A stretch of 64,000 nucleotides of DNA from Paulinella micropora (GCA_019918135.1 WBZZ01002673.1:35648-99647), one strand, 5' to 3'; positions 30,727 through 41,432 are shown, numbered from the stretch's first letter. Notes: a model not told the origin generated them from the sequence alone. Translations and numbers: made by a program.

Positions 30727-30796
30727 CTAGCAGCAAAGCAGTAGCACGACCCCCATTCGTACGCCATTGTCTTTCTGCTTTGGGATTCGCTGTAGG

Positions 30797-31579
30797 TTAG
30801 TTACGTGGCGTTGTCTTCGGTATGATGCCTTTCGTCCCGCAGAACGCCTTGAACAGGTTAGACACGAATTCACCATCAGTACGAATTTGCTTGACCCTTT
30901 TGTTTGTCTGAGTTTCGAAGAACGCAACAGACATCTCTATTACTGACTGATATCGCACTGACTCTCTTGTAGGCTGATAGACAATGAATCCAAACGATCC
31001 CTTCGTTTCACTGATGCCAAGTTGGTAGCGGTTCCCTTGAAGCGACTTGACGGGCCAAGGTCCCCTAAAGTCAACATGTAATGACTCGCCAAGTTCGAAC
31101 TCGTTGTCAATCTGTTGGTTCCCTTTGAAGTATGCATTCCTTGTCGCCTTTGCTTGCAGACACGGGGCACACTGGGTCGGTAGCTTCGTTCGCCAGTTGA
31201 TTCCGGTAACAGTCCTGTTTGCCTTCTTTGCCAATAAGTCCATGACTTCGACGTTGCCGTGCGCAGTCATCCTGTGCCAAGTCATAGCAGGCACTGGGGC
31301 CTTTGTAGCATTGGGATTTACCGAAAATATAACCATCGGTTTGTCTTTGTCGCGCATAGAAGGCTGAAACCCGTTGCAATCCAATGGCACGTCGCCCTCT
31401 TCGTCCAATCTGTATAGCTTGTTCGACATCATACGAGAGCGACAAAGGACCAAAGCAGGGTCGATGTGTAGAGGAGAGCGTAGCACCACTGCTTGATTGT
31501 TTTGAAATACCGTTGCGTAGCCGAAGTCGTAATCTAACACGCCAGGCGAAATGATATTATATGGTGTCTTAGGAAACAC
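30797..31579 (-). CDS. Cop-A protease end and integrase core (unit 2)
   Basis: Copy of 12,567-13,349. Confidence 0.85.
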   Translation of the reverse strand: MFPKTPYNIISPGVLDYDFGYATVFQNNQAVVLRSPLHIDPALVLCRSRMMSNKLYRLDEEGDVPLDCNGFQPSMRDKDKPMVIFSVNPNATKAPVPAMTWHRMTAHGNVEVMDLLAKKANRTVTGINWRTKLPTQCAPCLQAKATRNAYFKGNQQIDNEFELGESLHVDFRGPWPVKSLQGNRYQLGISETKGSFGFIVYQPTRESVRYQSVIEMSVAFFETQTNKRVKQIRTDGEFVSNLFKAFCGTKGIIPKTTPRN

Positions 31580-31976
31580 AAGAGCGTCCTTGAAGTCGAA
31601 GCCAGTTGCGTCCCCACCACCGTCAAGTACAGAGCTTCATGTAGAACTTCATGACTCTTGTTGCGAGCAGCTAAGAGTCTCCCCCTCACTTTGTCAGTGA
31701 ACACTAATTTTCTTCCCTTGCCCACTTTTATGGCTCATGCGTACTTCTGTTCCTCCAGACAAACCGAGTCGCTCTTTACATACTCACCCCCATAGGCCAT
31801 GATGACAGTCCTAGGGCAGCCGATCCACCGTCTGCCCATCCGCTTGGAAATCTTGGGGACCGCCACAACGTAAAAACCCCTCCCGTCCTGGATGTCGACC
31901 AGGGACAAAAATCCCGCATCGAAACACACAGCGCAACGCACCATTTTTTCTTCCTGCGCTTCGTGAGCTTTCTCAT
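31534..31976 (-). pseudogene. Cop-A protease and Gag remnant (unit 2)
   Basis: Copy of 13,304-13,746. The adjoining C-run at ~32,025 is shorter by one base. Confidence 0.5.
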
Positions 31977-32136
31977 ACTTTATTGAAATTTTGGTGGCTG
32001 CAGCTAATAAAGCCTAGGAACAACACCCCCCCCCCCCGGGGACACACACACACCAAGTACATCAATCGATAACTATATTAATAAACACACCATACACACA
32101 CACCATACTCATTCTGGTGACCATGATTGATTAGTA

Positions 32137-32854
32137 TTAGTAATATCTATTTACAACGTAAAAAATGTCCCCAGAAGGGGACTCTCGCCAATTGTGTTTG
32201 GTGACTGCGCAACTGGACGGGCAGCGCCCAGACAAATTGAACGCTTGGTTGTGACTGGCATCCTGACCAACTAGGAAGGCCTGGGCAACACGTGTACATG
32301 CATCTATCGCTGAGAACTGCCCTTGCGGGTCCGCCATACGTTTGATGTGCTCGTTCTATTTTAGCGACCGCCTGTTTCTCCCCTTTCGGAGCCTCTAGGA
32401 GGACCGGTTGATTTGCATCAATCCAGGTCTGAAACTCCTTGTACTTTCCGTATTCCTGGTCACAAGTAAGGAATTTCACTTTCCTTCATGTATGCCGTTC
32501 AAAGAAGGCAACGGCCTTAAGGAAGCACGTGAAAAACTCGTTATTGTGCCTCAGGTAATAATCTAACTCAAATCCGGACGCGAGACATTTGACAGTGAAC
32601 TTATACTTCTTTCCGTACCACGATGTGGTGTTCCACCAACCCTGGGTGTCCATTGATATGTGAACCCCAGGGTGGCGTTCTACCACGTGGTGATTGTCTC
32701 TGAAATGAGGTATTTTCTTTATTTCATTCCTTAGACACCACTCACACCTCATTATGCGTTCCCTCCACTCCTTCCCCACTATCTTTACTCCTATATAGTT
32801 AGCCATTCGCTCCATGGCTTTTACCCTTCTGCGCTTACACATACGATGAAACAC
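32137..32854 (-). pseudogene. Cop-B integrase core, two private lesions (unit 2)
   Basis: Copy of 13,908-14,633. A C-to-A change on the plus strand at 32,488 turns a Gly codon into TGA (32,486-32,488) after AFFERHT, and an 8-bp deletion near 32,292 shifts the frame after the catalytic core. Unit 1 has neither, so both arose after the duplication, or unit 1 was converted. Confidence 0.85.
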
Positions 32855-33063
32855 AATCGCATGTATGTTTTCGTGATAGTGAGGACGAACGACAGGACAT
32901 AAAACCTTACTGTCCGATGCTTTATCCTCTTTTCCCTCAGCTCTCTCACCTCTCTCAGAATCTATCTCAGTAGAGTAAGGTATGTATTACTAGGTACATC
33001 ACCGCCAACCACAGATGCATGGAGACAACAAACAGTATATGTTATGATAAGTAGGTAGGTTGG

Positions 33064-33445
33064 TCATATGACAGAGATAAGAGAATTGGCGTCAAGCTTG
33101 TCCCCCCGAATCCGACGTGTCATCATCGTCGGGCCCGGGAGTCTCGCTCGTTTGAAACATAGTGGTAGGGCAGTCTGTGGGCTCGTACCATTCATTGGGA
33201 TTGAGTGGTGGAGTGCCTGGGGAATCGAACACCGTTAAGAGGTTCGGGAGTGCTCTCCCTCTAGCCACAATCTGATCTTCCCTGTGAGAATGGGCTTTTT
33301 GAGCTCTATAACTTGATTGTTCTGATGTACGACGGCAAAACCCTTACGTACCCATGCCGAGGTGGCAACTAACCCGTACTTTGGGTGTGGATTGTAAGTG
33401 GTGTGTGCATCGAGGACACTTACTTCCTCCCCATGAGCCCCTGAC
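33064..33445 (-). pseudogene. Cop-B protease C-half (unit 2)
   Basis: Copy of 14,843-15,223 with one extra C near 33,105, which breaks the linker frame. TSD at 33,441-33,445. Confidence 0.8.
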
Positions 33446-33731
33446 CTTTATATTAATACTTTACTGGAACGGTATTGAAGACCGGAGCACTTTGTGACTT
33501 GCTTGGTTTGGCAAATCTGAAATACTTTACTAAACACAGATTGAGGTACAAAACAGGCGCGAACTAAGAGCGCGTGTCTTGACCTGATTGCTACAATTGA
33601 CCTAATCAGTCTAATCATAATAACTCAAGTCCATTGACCAAATAATTAAATTCTAGGTCCTCAATTGTGAAAAATAGAGGGCTATTGAATTACATTACCA
33701 ATTCTAATCTAACAAAGAAGTTGGTATAAAG
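33446..33731 (-). repeat. Cop-C 3' LTR (unit 2)
   Basis: Copy of 15,224-15,509 with PPT at 33,732-33,739. This is the 3' LTR of the most complete Cop-C in the window. Confidence 0.85.
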
Positions 33732-33814
33732 CTCCCCCTAATTCATTAGGACGTCACAATACAATCTAATTGCAATACTACTGTCTTCTCTGTCTCATAC
33801 TCATGTAGCAAGAG

Positions 33815-34240
33815 TCAAACAGAGTGTCCTGTTAACCGATCAGCTCCACGCTTGAATACTGAAGGGCTGGTGATCTTCTTTGACAGTATGTCAGCCCTGT
33901 TCTCCTCGGATGGCACCCACTTGACCATCACCTCCCCCTTCCGTATCGCCTCAATGAGATGATAATGCCTGAGCGCAATGTGCCTGAGCCGCTTTGCAAA
34001 CACCGAGTTGGGCGCCGTGCTGACTGTCGCTTGGTTGTCCACCCTGAGTATCGGCACCTCATCGAGCTCCTTCTTGAGTGGGTTACCTTCCGACCATGGC
34101 AAAGACCGCAACACATTTCTCATTGCTTCCAAGTCATGCAAGACTTCAGACGCCGCATATGTTTCGCTCTCTTGCGTTCCCGTTGCTAAATGCTTCTGGG
34201 TTGTCGACCTAACCGACACCGGGCCTCCAGCCAAAAACAC
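33815..34240 (-). CDS. Cop-C RNase H (unit 2)
   Basis: Copy of 15,593-16,018. Confidence 0.85.
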   Translation of the reverse strand: MFLAGGPVSVRSTTQKHLATGTQESETYAASEVLHDLEAMRNVLRSLPWSEGNPLKKELDEVPILRVDNQATVSTAPNSVFAKRLRHIALRHYHLIEAIRKGEVMVKWVPSEENRADILSKKITSPSVFKRGADRLTGHSV

Positions 34241-35385
34241 CGTAGGCTACCCCACCCGTCTTCGAGTACGTCTTTTCACCATTCCCGAGCGACGAGTCAG
34301 ATTCCGCCTCCAACCTTCTATTACCATTCGATGCAAACCTGACGCCCCTGTTCCTCACGTACACAAAGTAACGCAACAGCTGCTCCGCTCCGCAGTAGTC
34401 GAACTTTTCTCTGCTAGCCTGATGCTCAGCAATCGACGCAATCGCCGCCACCGCTTCTGGTACGCTTGCCTTTAGATAAATAAAGCTCCCCACAATCTCT
34501 TGCGGGTCATACTCAACCAAAGCCGGCACCATCTTCGACCCTTCCGGCAGCCAAGGCGTCTTAGCTGGCATCCACTGGCGTCCATCGTTCCTCTTGAATC
34601 GCTGCAGCAGCGTGTCGATATACTGCCTCTGAAATAGAGTGATTGAGTACACTCCATTGACCCTCTTACACTCGAACTCAATTGAAAGAAACTCTTTCAC
34701 CAGCCCAAGGTCTTTGACATTCCCCCACTCACTGTTAAGCTCTTTTACATAATTTTCCCTGCTGCCCTTTGAAGCCGCAGCGTGAATGCTGTCATCCACG
34801 TGATACGTGAGCACCTCTGTCTTGTCAGTCTCCTCATCGACCCTCGCAAACACCACCGGCTCCACTATGCTCTGCTGGAAGCCCAGCTTCTTCTGCGTCG
34901 GGACCACCCTGTCGTTCCAATAAACATGACCAGATGGCTTAAGACCGTTTACGCCCCCTACTGCCTCCCACACCGTATTAGGAGGCGCGAGGACGCAACC
35001 ATACCGGGATACGGAGCTTGACGTTCGGAAAAGCACTCTCCTCATCGATACTGAAAATGTCCATGTCCTGCAAGACTGCCAGAGCACACGTCAGTCAGAC
35101 CATTTCTACTCTGCATGTTGGCAGATCAACCTTGTCATACTGCCATGACGGTTGCAAGAACCCTATGCCAGCTATTCTTGACTTTCTTTCCACCATTGGA
35201 CCATCAGCTGTCTCTCTTTTCTCAAAGTCAAAAAATCTCGTCGGCACAAGAGGCTCCCCCGGAGGCTTTTCAGAGATGTGTCTCTCCACTATTGCACCAA
35301 GCTTCAGGTGTTTGTCTATGTCCGCAAACCTAGATTCATTGAACCTGCCAGACGCAGTATGGTCACCAGAAATGCCCCTGATCTG
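34209..35385 (-). pseudogene. Cop-C reverse transcriptase (unit 2)
   Basis: Copy of 15,987-17,163, with the same HVDD box and the same in-frame TGA (35,095-35,097). Confidence 0.85.
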
Positions 35386-35993
35386 AAGTTACCCGGCTTC
35401 GTTCTCTCTCTGTTGCGAGGCTGAGAGACTATGCTGGTGGCGGTTATAGCTGCCCCATCCCATGAAACCGGCACACCATTCTTATTTCTCTTGTTTTCCA
35501 CTCTGGGGGCAACAGGGTTAGCAGAGCTCCTCTTGTTTTCAGCTCTGCCTGCACCCCCCTGAGCAACAGACACATGACACTCGTTGGGCAGCTCATCCTC
35601 CCCCTTAACCAACCTGACAAGTCCAGCAACTCCACCATCGACACCCTGGTCCGTCGCTTCTGTCGGCAACGCACTGGTTTCCGTATCTTTCACTTCCCGC
35701 TCCGGCTCGCCGACTTCGTCTGCCAGACGTTGGATCACAAGCCACTCGTCGTCGGTAAAAAATTTTCCGGGATTTTTTTCCACTTTTTTCCCGTGCTATG
35801 TTGGTGCTGTGAAACAGATGTTGAGATGACGCTGCCATTCTGCTTCCTGGGTACAGTGTTGGCCACCCGTGCGTTATGTAGTCCCTCACCATAATGTCTG
35901 CCGTAACTTTGATCTTCCTGTCGTAAAAACTCCAGACCACATACGCAGACTGCTCCACGTTGACGCCCATAAACACTCCTGGCTCCCCCCTCT
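35316..35993 (-). pseudogene. Cop-C integrase C-terminus and linker (unit 2)
   Basis: Copy of 17,094-17,771. Confidence 0.75.
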
Positions 35994-36334
35994 TCTTCTT
36001 CGTTTTTATTGAGAGAACAATTTTTACAATCGGACTCAAGGATCGTCCACGTGAAAAGTATAGCTATTAAGTCATATCTTTATCTAAGGTGGAAACCTAG
36101 TTATTAAATCGAGCGTATTAATTGAAAGTATTAATATTAGGTCGCTTGGTATTAATCTTATTAATATTAATGTTTATGTTTAGATATGTTGCGTAATATG
36201 TAGCTTAAGTATTCATGTTATTAATATTAATGTTTATGTTTGCATCAGTAGTAATATACTAGAATGATCGGAGTGAGTGAAAATTAGTAGTTCAGTGAAT
36301 ATGTCTGGACAGTAGTATGAGAAGGGAGAGGGGG

Positions 36335-36367
<33 letters not shown>

Positions 36368-36459
36368 AGAGAGAGAGAGAGAGAGAGAGAGAAAAGAGAG
36401 GGGCAAGTGAAGGAGTGGTTTGTTGGTGTGGTTGGGAGACCATATTCGTTGGACGGAGT
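35994..36459. mobile_element. 466-bp insertion in Cop-C integrase, TSD CCTCT (unit 2)
   Basis: Copy of 17,772-18,234; the TSDs are 35,989-35,993 and 36,460-36,464. The length difference lies in the poly-A/GA tract. Confidence 0.75.
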
Positions 36460-36464
36460 CCTCT

Positions 36465-37379
36465 CATGCCCCTTTTTTCCTTCTTTGTAGATCACACACA
36501 GGCAGCCAAAAAGATGCAGCACGGAGTAGTGAGGGGGGGGGGGTCTTCCATAGAATGTCTCGTGCCTCGATAGCTTTGTCCCTGCCCTTCCTTGTATGTT
36601 TAGTAGGAACGTAGCATAGTTAACTGCCAGCGGCAGGAAGTAAACCGGCACTGATCGTGCAACCAGAAGTGTAGTTGCCAAGTTAAAAACCACCTTGATT
36701 CCCGCCTCAGCATATGCATCCTTGTTCGGATCATCTCGCACAGGCAGATGTCGCTCCACTCCCGTCTTTTTCAGATGTTCCTTGATGCCTGTTGCAATCC
36801 ATTCTTTATCTGTTTGAAACTTTTTCATCTTATTTCCAGTCTGCGTCTCAGACCACGCCTGCAATTGTTTCACTTGCTCCAAGGTTGCATTCTGATCTCG
36901 TGTTTTACACCAATAATTGCGTAGCAATCCCGTAACATTATCCACAAACACGTTGCAGTAGGGAGTATCCCGTACATGGTGAACAAGATCCTCCCTGTTC
37001 CATCCCCACTCCAGTCTTCCCCAGCCTTCTCGCACACTGTCAGGGACGCCCCCACGTAGTTGGAATGCTTTCGCATCTTCGTTGTCATACATGAAGTACA
37101 TGCATGATTCTCGACAGATCCTTTTCCCCTTAACGTGATGTTGTTCATTTTCATGAATTGTCTCGCCATAGTAGCCCCAAAGTGAAGCACGTCATGTAGC
37201 TTCCCAGCATCCACAGTCGCAGCAGGGTCCATTGTAGTCGTCCAGAAAGCAGATTGGTAGCGTAGTGGATGCGATTTGCTTTCATCTTTTGCCTCCGGTG
37301 TCTGCACAGTTCTAAACTTATACTGACAGGCATCCTGATCAAAATCGCCGACCAATATCTTGTCACTGGGTCGCGTCAA
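36465..37379 (-). pseudogene. Cop-C integrase core (unit 2)
   Basis: Copy of 18,240-19,154. Confidence 0.85.
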
Positions 37380-37839
37380 TTTCTTTTTTTGTAACGAAGA
37401 AACCGCCGCCTTGCATCACAATGCCGTATCCTTGTTTTTGTAGCTGCCCTGCCGAGAAGAGCACCCTATCCAACGTTTCGATGCAATAGGCCTCCTCCAT
37501 CTTCACTTGTTGAGGCTTTCCTTCCCCCGACATTCCGACAAACTCCATCTTCCCCGTTACCTTTGCCTTCGTAGGTCCATCTATTCCTCTTAGGTCCAGC
37601 CCCTCGTCAGCTTTGTCTTGCAACATTGACGCGTTCGGAACCAAGTGTTTCGATGAGCCACTATCAAGGTAGATCGCCCTTTCATCTTGCTCTTCACCTC
37701 TAACCGCCATCATGCTTGCAGGGTCATCTTCCATAGGGGTGTTAGGCGGTTTTCTTTCCTCTTCTATCTCGCATTCATCTACAGCAGTCGTAGGTAGCCC
37801 TTCTCCCCCATCCACTCCAACCGTAATCGTTGTACGCAT
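37363..37839 (-). CDS. Cop-C protease with upstream Gag end
   Basis: A 158-codon frame: Gag-like acidic end (ECEIEEERKPPNTPMEDDP), then the retropepsin active site AIYLDSGSSKHLVPNASM. This copy is not cut by the duplication and shows the real upstream context that is missing at 1,227 and 19,493. The protease would process the polyprotein. Confidence 0.85.
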   Translation of the reverse strand: MRTTITVGVDGGEGLPTTAVDECEIEEERKPPNTPMEDDPASMMAVRGEEQDERAIYLDSGSSKHLVPNASMLQDKADEGLDLRGIDGPTKAKVTGKMEFVGMSGEGKPQQVKMEEAYCIETLDRVLFSAGQLQKQGYGIVMQGGGFFVTKKEIDATQ

Positions 37840-37845
37840 CTCATC

Positions 37846-38415
37846 TCACGTCCTCACCTTCCTTTCTCCTGTTGCAGCCACTCCACTCGGCACCTGACCC
37901 CGTCGTATAACCGATTGCAGACCCGTCTGCTCCTCCTCTCCTTCCCTGGGTCCCGTCGAAGTCACACTCACCGTCTTGTTTTCTTCCACAATAGCGTATG
38001 GCGGCGGGAATTGTCGCGCTCTCTCTCGAAGCAACATTCGCTCGTTATCATTCCCAGCTCTTTCCATTGCTTGCATTAGAGCCTCCCAGCTGATATCGAT
38101 CCATTCACCCGCGTCTGTCGTAGGACTCATCACTAGGGTTCTATTGTATCTTGGCATCATCCCCGTCTTGCCCGTGTCCGGCCGTTCATGAAAGAAGCGT
38201 AGCATTCGTTGAAACGCCAAGTCTGCACGCATTACAGTTATAGTTGACGCATGCCCGCCAAGTCCCCTTGCCGGAGCCATAGCTTCGTTGTCCAGCACAG
38301 CTTGCCACGAGGACTTGACTCCCTCCGGTTGAGTATTTGCAGAATACTTTATGAGCTCTCCAGTCCTGCCCTTGGCACCATCTTCCACATTAGTAGACCA
38401 TTTTACAGTGGCCAC
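37846..38415 (-). CDS. Cop-C Gag central/C-terminal region
   Basis: A 189-codon frame with LAFQRMLRFFHERPDTGK and DISWEALMQAMERAGNDNERML, separated by a short gap from the protease frame. Just upstream, across 38,400-38,470, a Cys-rich stretch (CKFCAKKAVKKCGHC) forms a C-x2-C...C-x2-C zinc motif in the adjoining frame. Assigned to Gag by position; no close family recognised. Confidence 0.6.
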   Translation of the reverse strand: MATVKWSTNVEDGAKGRTGELIKYSANTQPEGVKSSWQAVLDNEAMAPARGLGGHASTITVMRADLAFQRMLRFFHERPDTGKTGMMPRYNRTLVMSPTTDAGEWIDISWEALMQAMERAGNDNERMLLRERARQFPPPYAIVEENKTVSVTSTGPREGEEEQTGLQSVIRRGQVPSGVAATGERKVRT

Positions 38416-38572
38416 ATTTCTTCACTGCTTTTTTGGCGCAGAACTTGCACTCCCTTGGCACTCTCTTGAGTAGCCCTTCTGCAGTATCAACGCCTGCTCC
38501 TTTTTCCAGCCCTTTAACATACACTTCCCAGTTGTGCGGCACGACTTTGAAGTTATAAAACCATCTCTAATA

Positions 38573-38930
38573 TCATAGTTCACTCAAACAGGCGTTATTA
38601 AAGCACGTCCAGTAGTCTGCTATGTTTATTTTTCCATTGCTGTCGTCTCCCGGTGCATCCACTTCTTCCTCTCCAATGTAGAGCATCGGGCTTCTCGCAG
38701 CCATAAATGCAAATGCCTTCTTCCTTCCGGTGTCTTTCGCCCCAACTTCGATGAGACCTCCCCCGTCCGCAGCCGGTGTAAGGTATGCATCCATCGTTCG
38801 TGGGATCTCCATGTCGTTGGTAGAAACTGCCAAACACGACACGACCGGCGCAGCGTTGTTGGCTTTCTTCCCGGCACCCTTATCCCCCGGCCTAGCGTTG
38901 GCTTGGAGCCTGTCCTTGATGAGGAGAAGC
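38573..38930 (-). pseudogene. Cop-C Gag N-terminal region
   Basis: 38,573-38,842 reads SCLAVSTNDMEIPRTMDAYL and AFMAARSPMLYIGEEEVDAP, ending CFNNACLSEL. An open frame continues upstream (GDKGAGKKANNAA) to about 38,930. The end of the element here overlaps the first exon of the plus-strand gene. Confidence 0.55.
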
Positions 38931-39419
38931 AGTTGAGGTGGGCTGTGGAAGGATCTATCCGGGCAGCACAGCAGCTAGTAGCAGCACGGAGTGGTCAAAA
39001 ACGCGAAGATGTCACAGAGGTTGGTGTCAGCACGCAAGCAGGGGTCCAGAGGGAGAGCCGCGAAGCTCGAGCTGCAAAATTCGCCAAGTGTTACGACAGG
39101 CTTCTTTCCGTGCGCAAGCCTGGCCAAGTCTCTCTCTCTCTCTTTCTTTGTCTCTTTCTCTCTCTTTCCTTCTTTTTTTTGTGTTTTGGGTTTTTTGTTG
39201 TTGTTTTTTGTTTGTTTTCTCTTGTGCTTCTTTTGTGGTGTACAGGAGAGCCAAAATGTGGCGAGCGCGGAGGCAGCCCGCAGTGTCGGCGGTCAGGTAT
39301 ATATCCATCTATCTATCTATCCATGTATCCATCTATCCATCTATGTATCTATCTATCTAAAATGTAGAACTATGTGACGAGCGTGGAGGCACTGCCAGTC
39401 AGCAACGGCGGCGCTGAGG

Positions 39420-39475
<56 letters not shown>

Positions 39476-39802
39476 CATCTATCTACCTATCTATCTATCT
39501 ATCTATGTATTCATCCATTCAAACTGCAGGACAGTCGCAATGTGGCGAGTGCGGAGGTAGTCGCCAATGGCGCCGCTCAGGTTTCTATCTATCTATCTAT
39601 CTATGTATCTATCTATGTATCTATCTATCTAAAATGTAGAACAATAATGTGACGAGCGTGGAGGCACTGCCAGTCAGCAACGCCGGCGCTCAGGTATCTA
39701 TCTATCTATCTATCTGTCTATCTGTCTATTCATCCATTCAACCTGTAGGACAGTCGCAATGTGGCGAGCGCGGAGGTAGTCGGCAATGGCGGCGCTCAGG
39801 TT

Positions 39803-39860
<58 letters not shown>

Positions 39861-40412
39861 AATCTATCAATCTATCTATCTGTTTATCTGAAAAATAGAT
39901 TAACAGTAACGAGGCAAGCAGACGCAGGGCATATCATTGGCGGCCAGGTATTTTCATCTCTCGGGCCCAACCCTTGTTGATAATCAACCTCATTAACTTT
40001 CATGTAGGTGGGGTCAGCCTCGCCAAGTAAGCAGCAGCAGAACGAGTTTGAGGGCTGGCCGCCAGCTGTAGGAAGTTTTGTAGTAGTGACAGAAGCTGAG
40101 TGCAAGAGTGAAGTAGACGAACTGTTTGAAGCTGGGGCGATAAGGGCATGGCAAGTGGGGAAAGTCAAGAGATGTTGGGTAGAGAAAGAGATGGCTATGG
40201 TAGAGTTGATCATGTACGGTACCGCGGATGCAAATACGCTTACTGGCACATACGGTCCTGCCAGATGCTCCAGAAGTGGGGCGTGGAGTTTTAAGGTTTC
40301 GGGAAAAGAATCCGCAAAGCTACGAAGAGGGAATACACTTGGAGTAAATGCAGAGCTTTCTGCTTTTATCTCACGGCACATCACAAAATCCTGGCAGACA
40401 GCCAAGAAGTAA
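38903..40412 (+). CDS. Micro-exon gene with microsatellite introns
   Basis: Proposed exons: 38,903-39,127; 39,246-39,296; 39,368-39,418; 39,530-39,580; 39,640-39,693; 39,749-39,799; (39,899-39,947); 40,008-40,412. The first seven introns start GT, end AG and are 55-118 bp. Exons 2-6 are 51 or 54 nt, all phase 0, and encode two alternating 17-18 residue repeats: NVASAE type (exons 2, 4, 6) and NNNVTSVEALPVSN type (exons 3, 5). The last exon encodes 134 residues, e.g. GWPPAVGSFVVVTEAECKSE, with no recognised domain. Candidate exon 7 is 49 nt; its repeat-like frame (VTRQADAGHIIGGQ) is one base out of phase. The start is uncertain because exon 1 abuts Cop-C. Confidence 0.65.
39297..39367 (+). other. 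Intron 2, mostly CTAT/CCAT repeat
   Basis: GTATATATCC...AAAATGTAG, 71 bp. It follows the first repeat exon. Confidence 0.6.
39419..39529 (+). other. Intron 3, (CTAT)n
   Basis: GTATCTATCT...TTCAAACTGCAG, 111 bp. The acceptor type (ATTCAAACTGCAG) is shared with intron 5 (ATTCAACCTGTAG). Confidence 0.65.
39581..39639 (+). other. Intron 4, (CTAT)n
   Basis: GTTTCTATCT...CTAAAATGTAG, 59 bp. The acceptor type is shared with intron 2. Confidence 0.65.
39694..39748 (+). other. Intron 5, (CTAT)n with CTGT variants
   Basis: GTATCTATCT...TTCAACCTGTAG, 55 bp, the shortest intron of the array. Confidence 0.65.
39800..39898 (+). other. Intron 6, (CTAT)n
   Basis: GTTTCTATCT...CTGAAAAATAG, 99 bp. The donor matches intron 4. 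It leads into the doubtful 49-nt exon. Confidence 0.5.
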
Positions 40413-40465
40413 TCAGGAAGCTTTTACATGAGCTGCAAATCCACATTGAACAGGAAGTAAAGTTT

Positions 40466-40730
40466 ATTTAGGAGAGAGAGAGGGAGAGAGAGAGAGAGGG
40501 GGGGGGGGAGGTGGAGAGAGATGCAAGTTATTATTAACAATGCTAATTAATATTAATGATGATTATTAATATTGATAATATAATTAATATTAATAATAGT
40601 CATCATTAATCATAGTATTCTGACGCAAACACTGTTTTAATGAATTAACAATATTAATAAAATATTAATACTTGCCACTAGGCGGTTGAACACTATTTTA
40701 TTAATAATAATAATAATAATAATAATACTA
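40466..40730. repeat. GA-rich run, ATTAAT-rich palindromic stretch and (TAA)n
   Basis: GAGA run at 40,472-40,500, a G-run, then ~190 bp of ATTAAT/AATATTAAT words with many short inverted repeats, ending in (TAA)n at about 40,701-40,727. No gene seen. Confidence 0.8.
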
Positions 40731-41133
40731 TATCTGAGGCGTACTGATGCAGCTAATGGCATATCCTCAACGGACATAAGCCTCCAATACCCTTGTTCGA
40801 GGTCCTCCACCCCCCCGTGTCAGTCTCTCGCCTGATGATCGGGGCCACCGATGGAGCTCCTGAGGGCAAGACTGCACTAAGCCGAGGTTATTCCGCAGTC
40901 CCAGCAACCTCTTGCAAGACGTCACCGAATGTGCAAGTGCATACACCAAGCGCGGTTGCTAGAGCTGCCTCGAAACCCCACCCATAACAATCTGGTGTCT
41001 GCTGGGTCCTGGGCTATCAACCAGCATATGCGGAGTTTAAGATCTTTTACGCGCGCAACGACCCTCCTCCCCAGCATCTACCACCAAAGGGTTATGAGTT
41101 GGCGTCACAGTTTAACGCCTTGAGGCCATTGGG

Positions 41134-41163
<30 letters not shown>
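40728..41163 (+). repeat. TAA-tailed retroposon segment, possible LINE 3' end
   Basis: About 410 bp of non-AT-rich sequence ending GGCCATTGGGCTGAATAATAATAA. A unique body followed by a (TAA)n tail is the form of a LINE/SINE 3' end, and the neighbouring SINE uses the same tail type. No RT is present; I cannot name a family. Confidence 0.35.
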
Positions 41164-41164
<1 letters not shown>

Positions 41165-41432
41165 GTGCTTCTCTGTCAATGGCTGATGCATTTCTGCACA
41201 TGCGCCTCCATCGTCTCACCCGTGAGGGGAGTACGAAGAATTGACGATAAGCTCTAATGACACCCCCGCAAGGGCAGTTCCAACACTTCCAGACGGGCCG
41301 GTATGTTCAATGAAAATACTGGTCCAGAAATAGACCGGTATGTTCAATGAAAATACTGGTGGCACCGACGGGAATCGAACTGGCGACAGGGCCCAGATGG
41401 TAGAACTTGACCACTGGGCTATCACGGTGTCC

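Larger units (their letters stand above)
19494..37718. repeat. Tandem segmental-duplication unit 2 (18,225 bp)
   Basis: This is the second full copy of the ~18.2 kb unit. It ends at 37,718, after which the sequence continues into Cop-C gag instead of restarting. It lacks a 40-bp segment present at 9,669-9,708 in unit 1; in unit 1 that segment is flanked by the trinucleotide CTC on both sides, as expected for a microhomology deletion here. It carries its own lesions (nonsense at 32,486-32,488, 8-bp deletion near 32,292) and lacks some lesions of unit 1. Confidence 0.96.
33446..38930 (-). mobile_element. Cop-C, most complete copy (gag to 3' LTR)
   Basis: Minus-strand Ty1/copia element in the order gag (38.93-37.85 kb), protease, pre-integrase/integrase, RT, RNase H, PPT, 3' LTR. 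Copia gene order PR-IN-RT-RH is clear. A 466-bp insertion splits integrase (35,994-36,459). No 5' LTR is seen at the right end, where the element gives way to the micro-exon gene within about 38,900-38,935, so it is 5'-truncated. The copies ending at 1,227 and 19,493 lack gag because of the tandem duplication. Confidence 0.85.

Noticed and set aside
39420..39891. Long Leu-Ser-Ile-Tyr repeat frames through the CTAT tracts
   Set aside because: The better explanation is intronic CTAT repeats between phase-0 exons; the frames are a by-product of the repeat.
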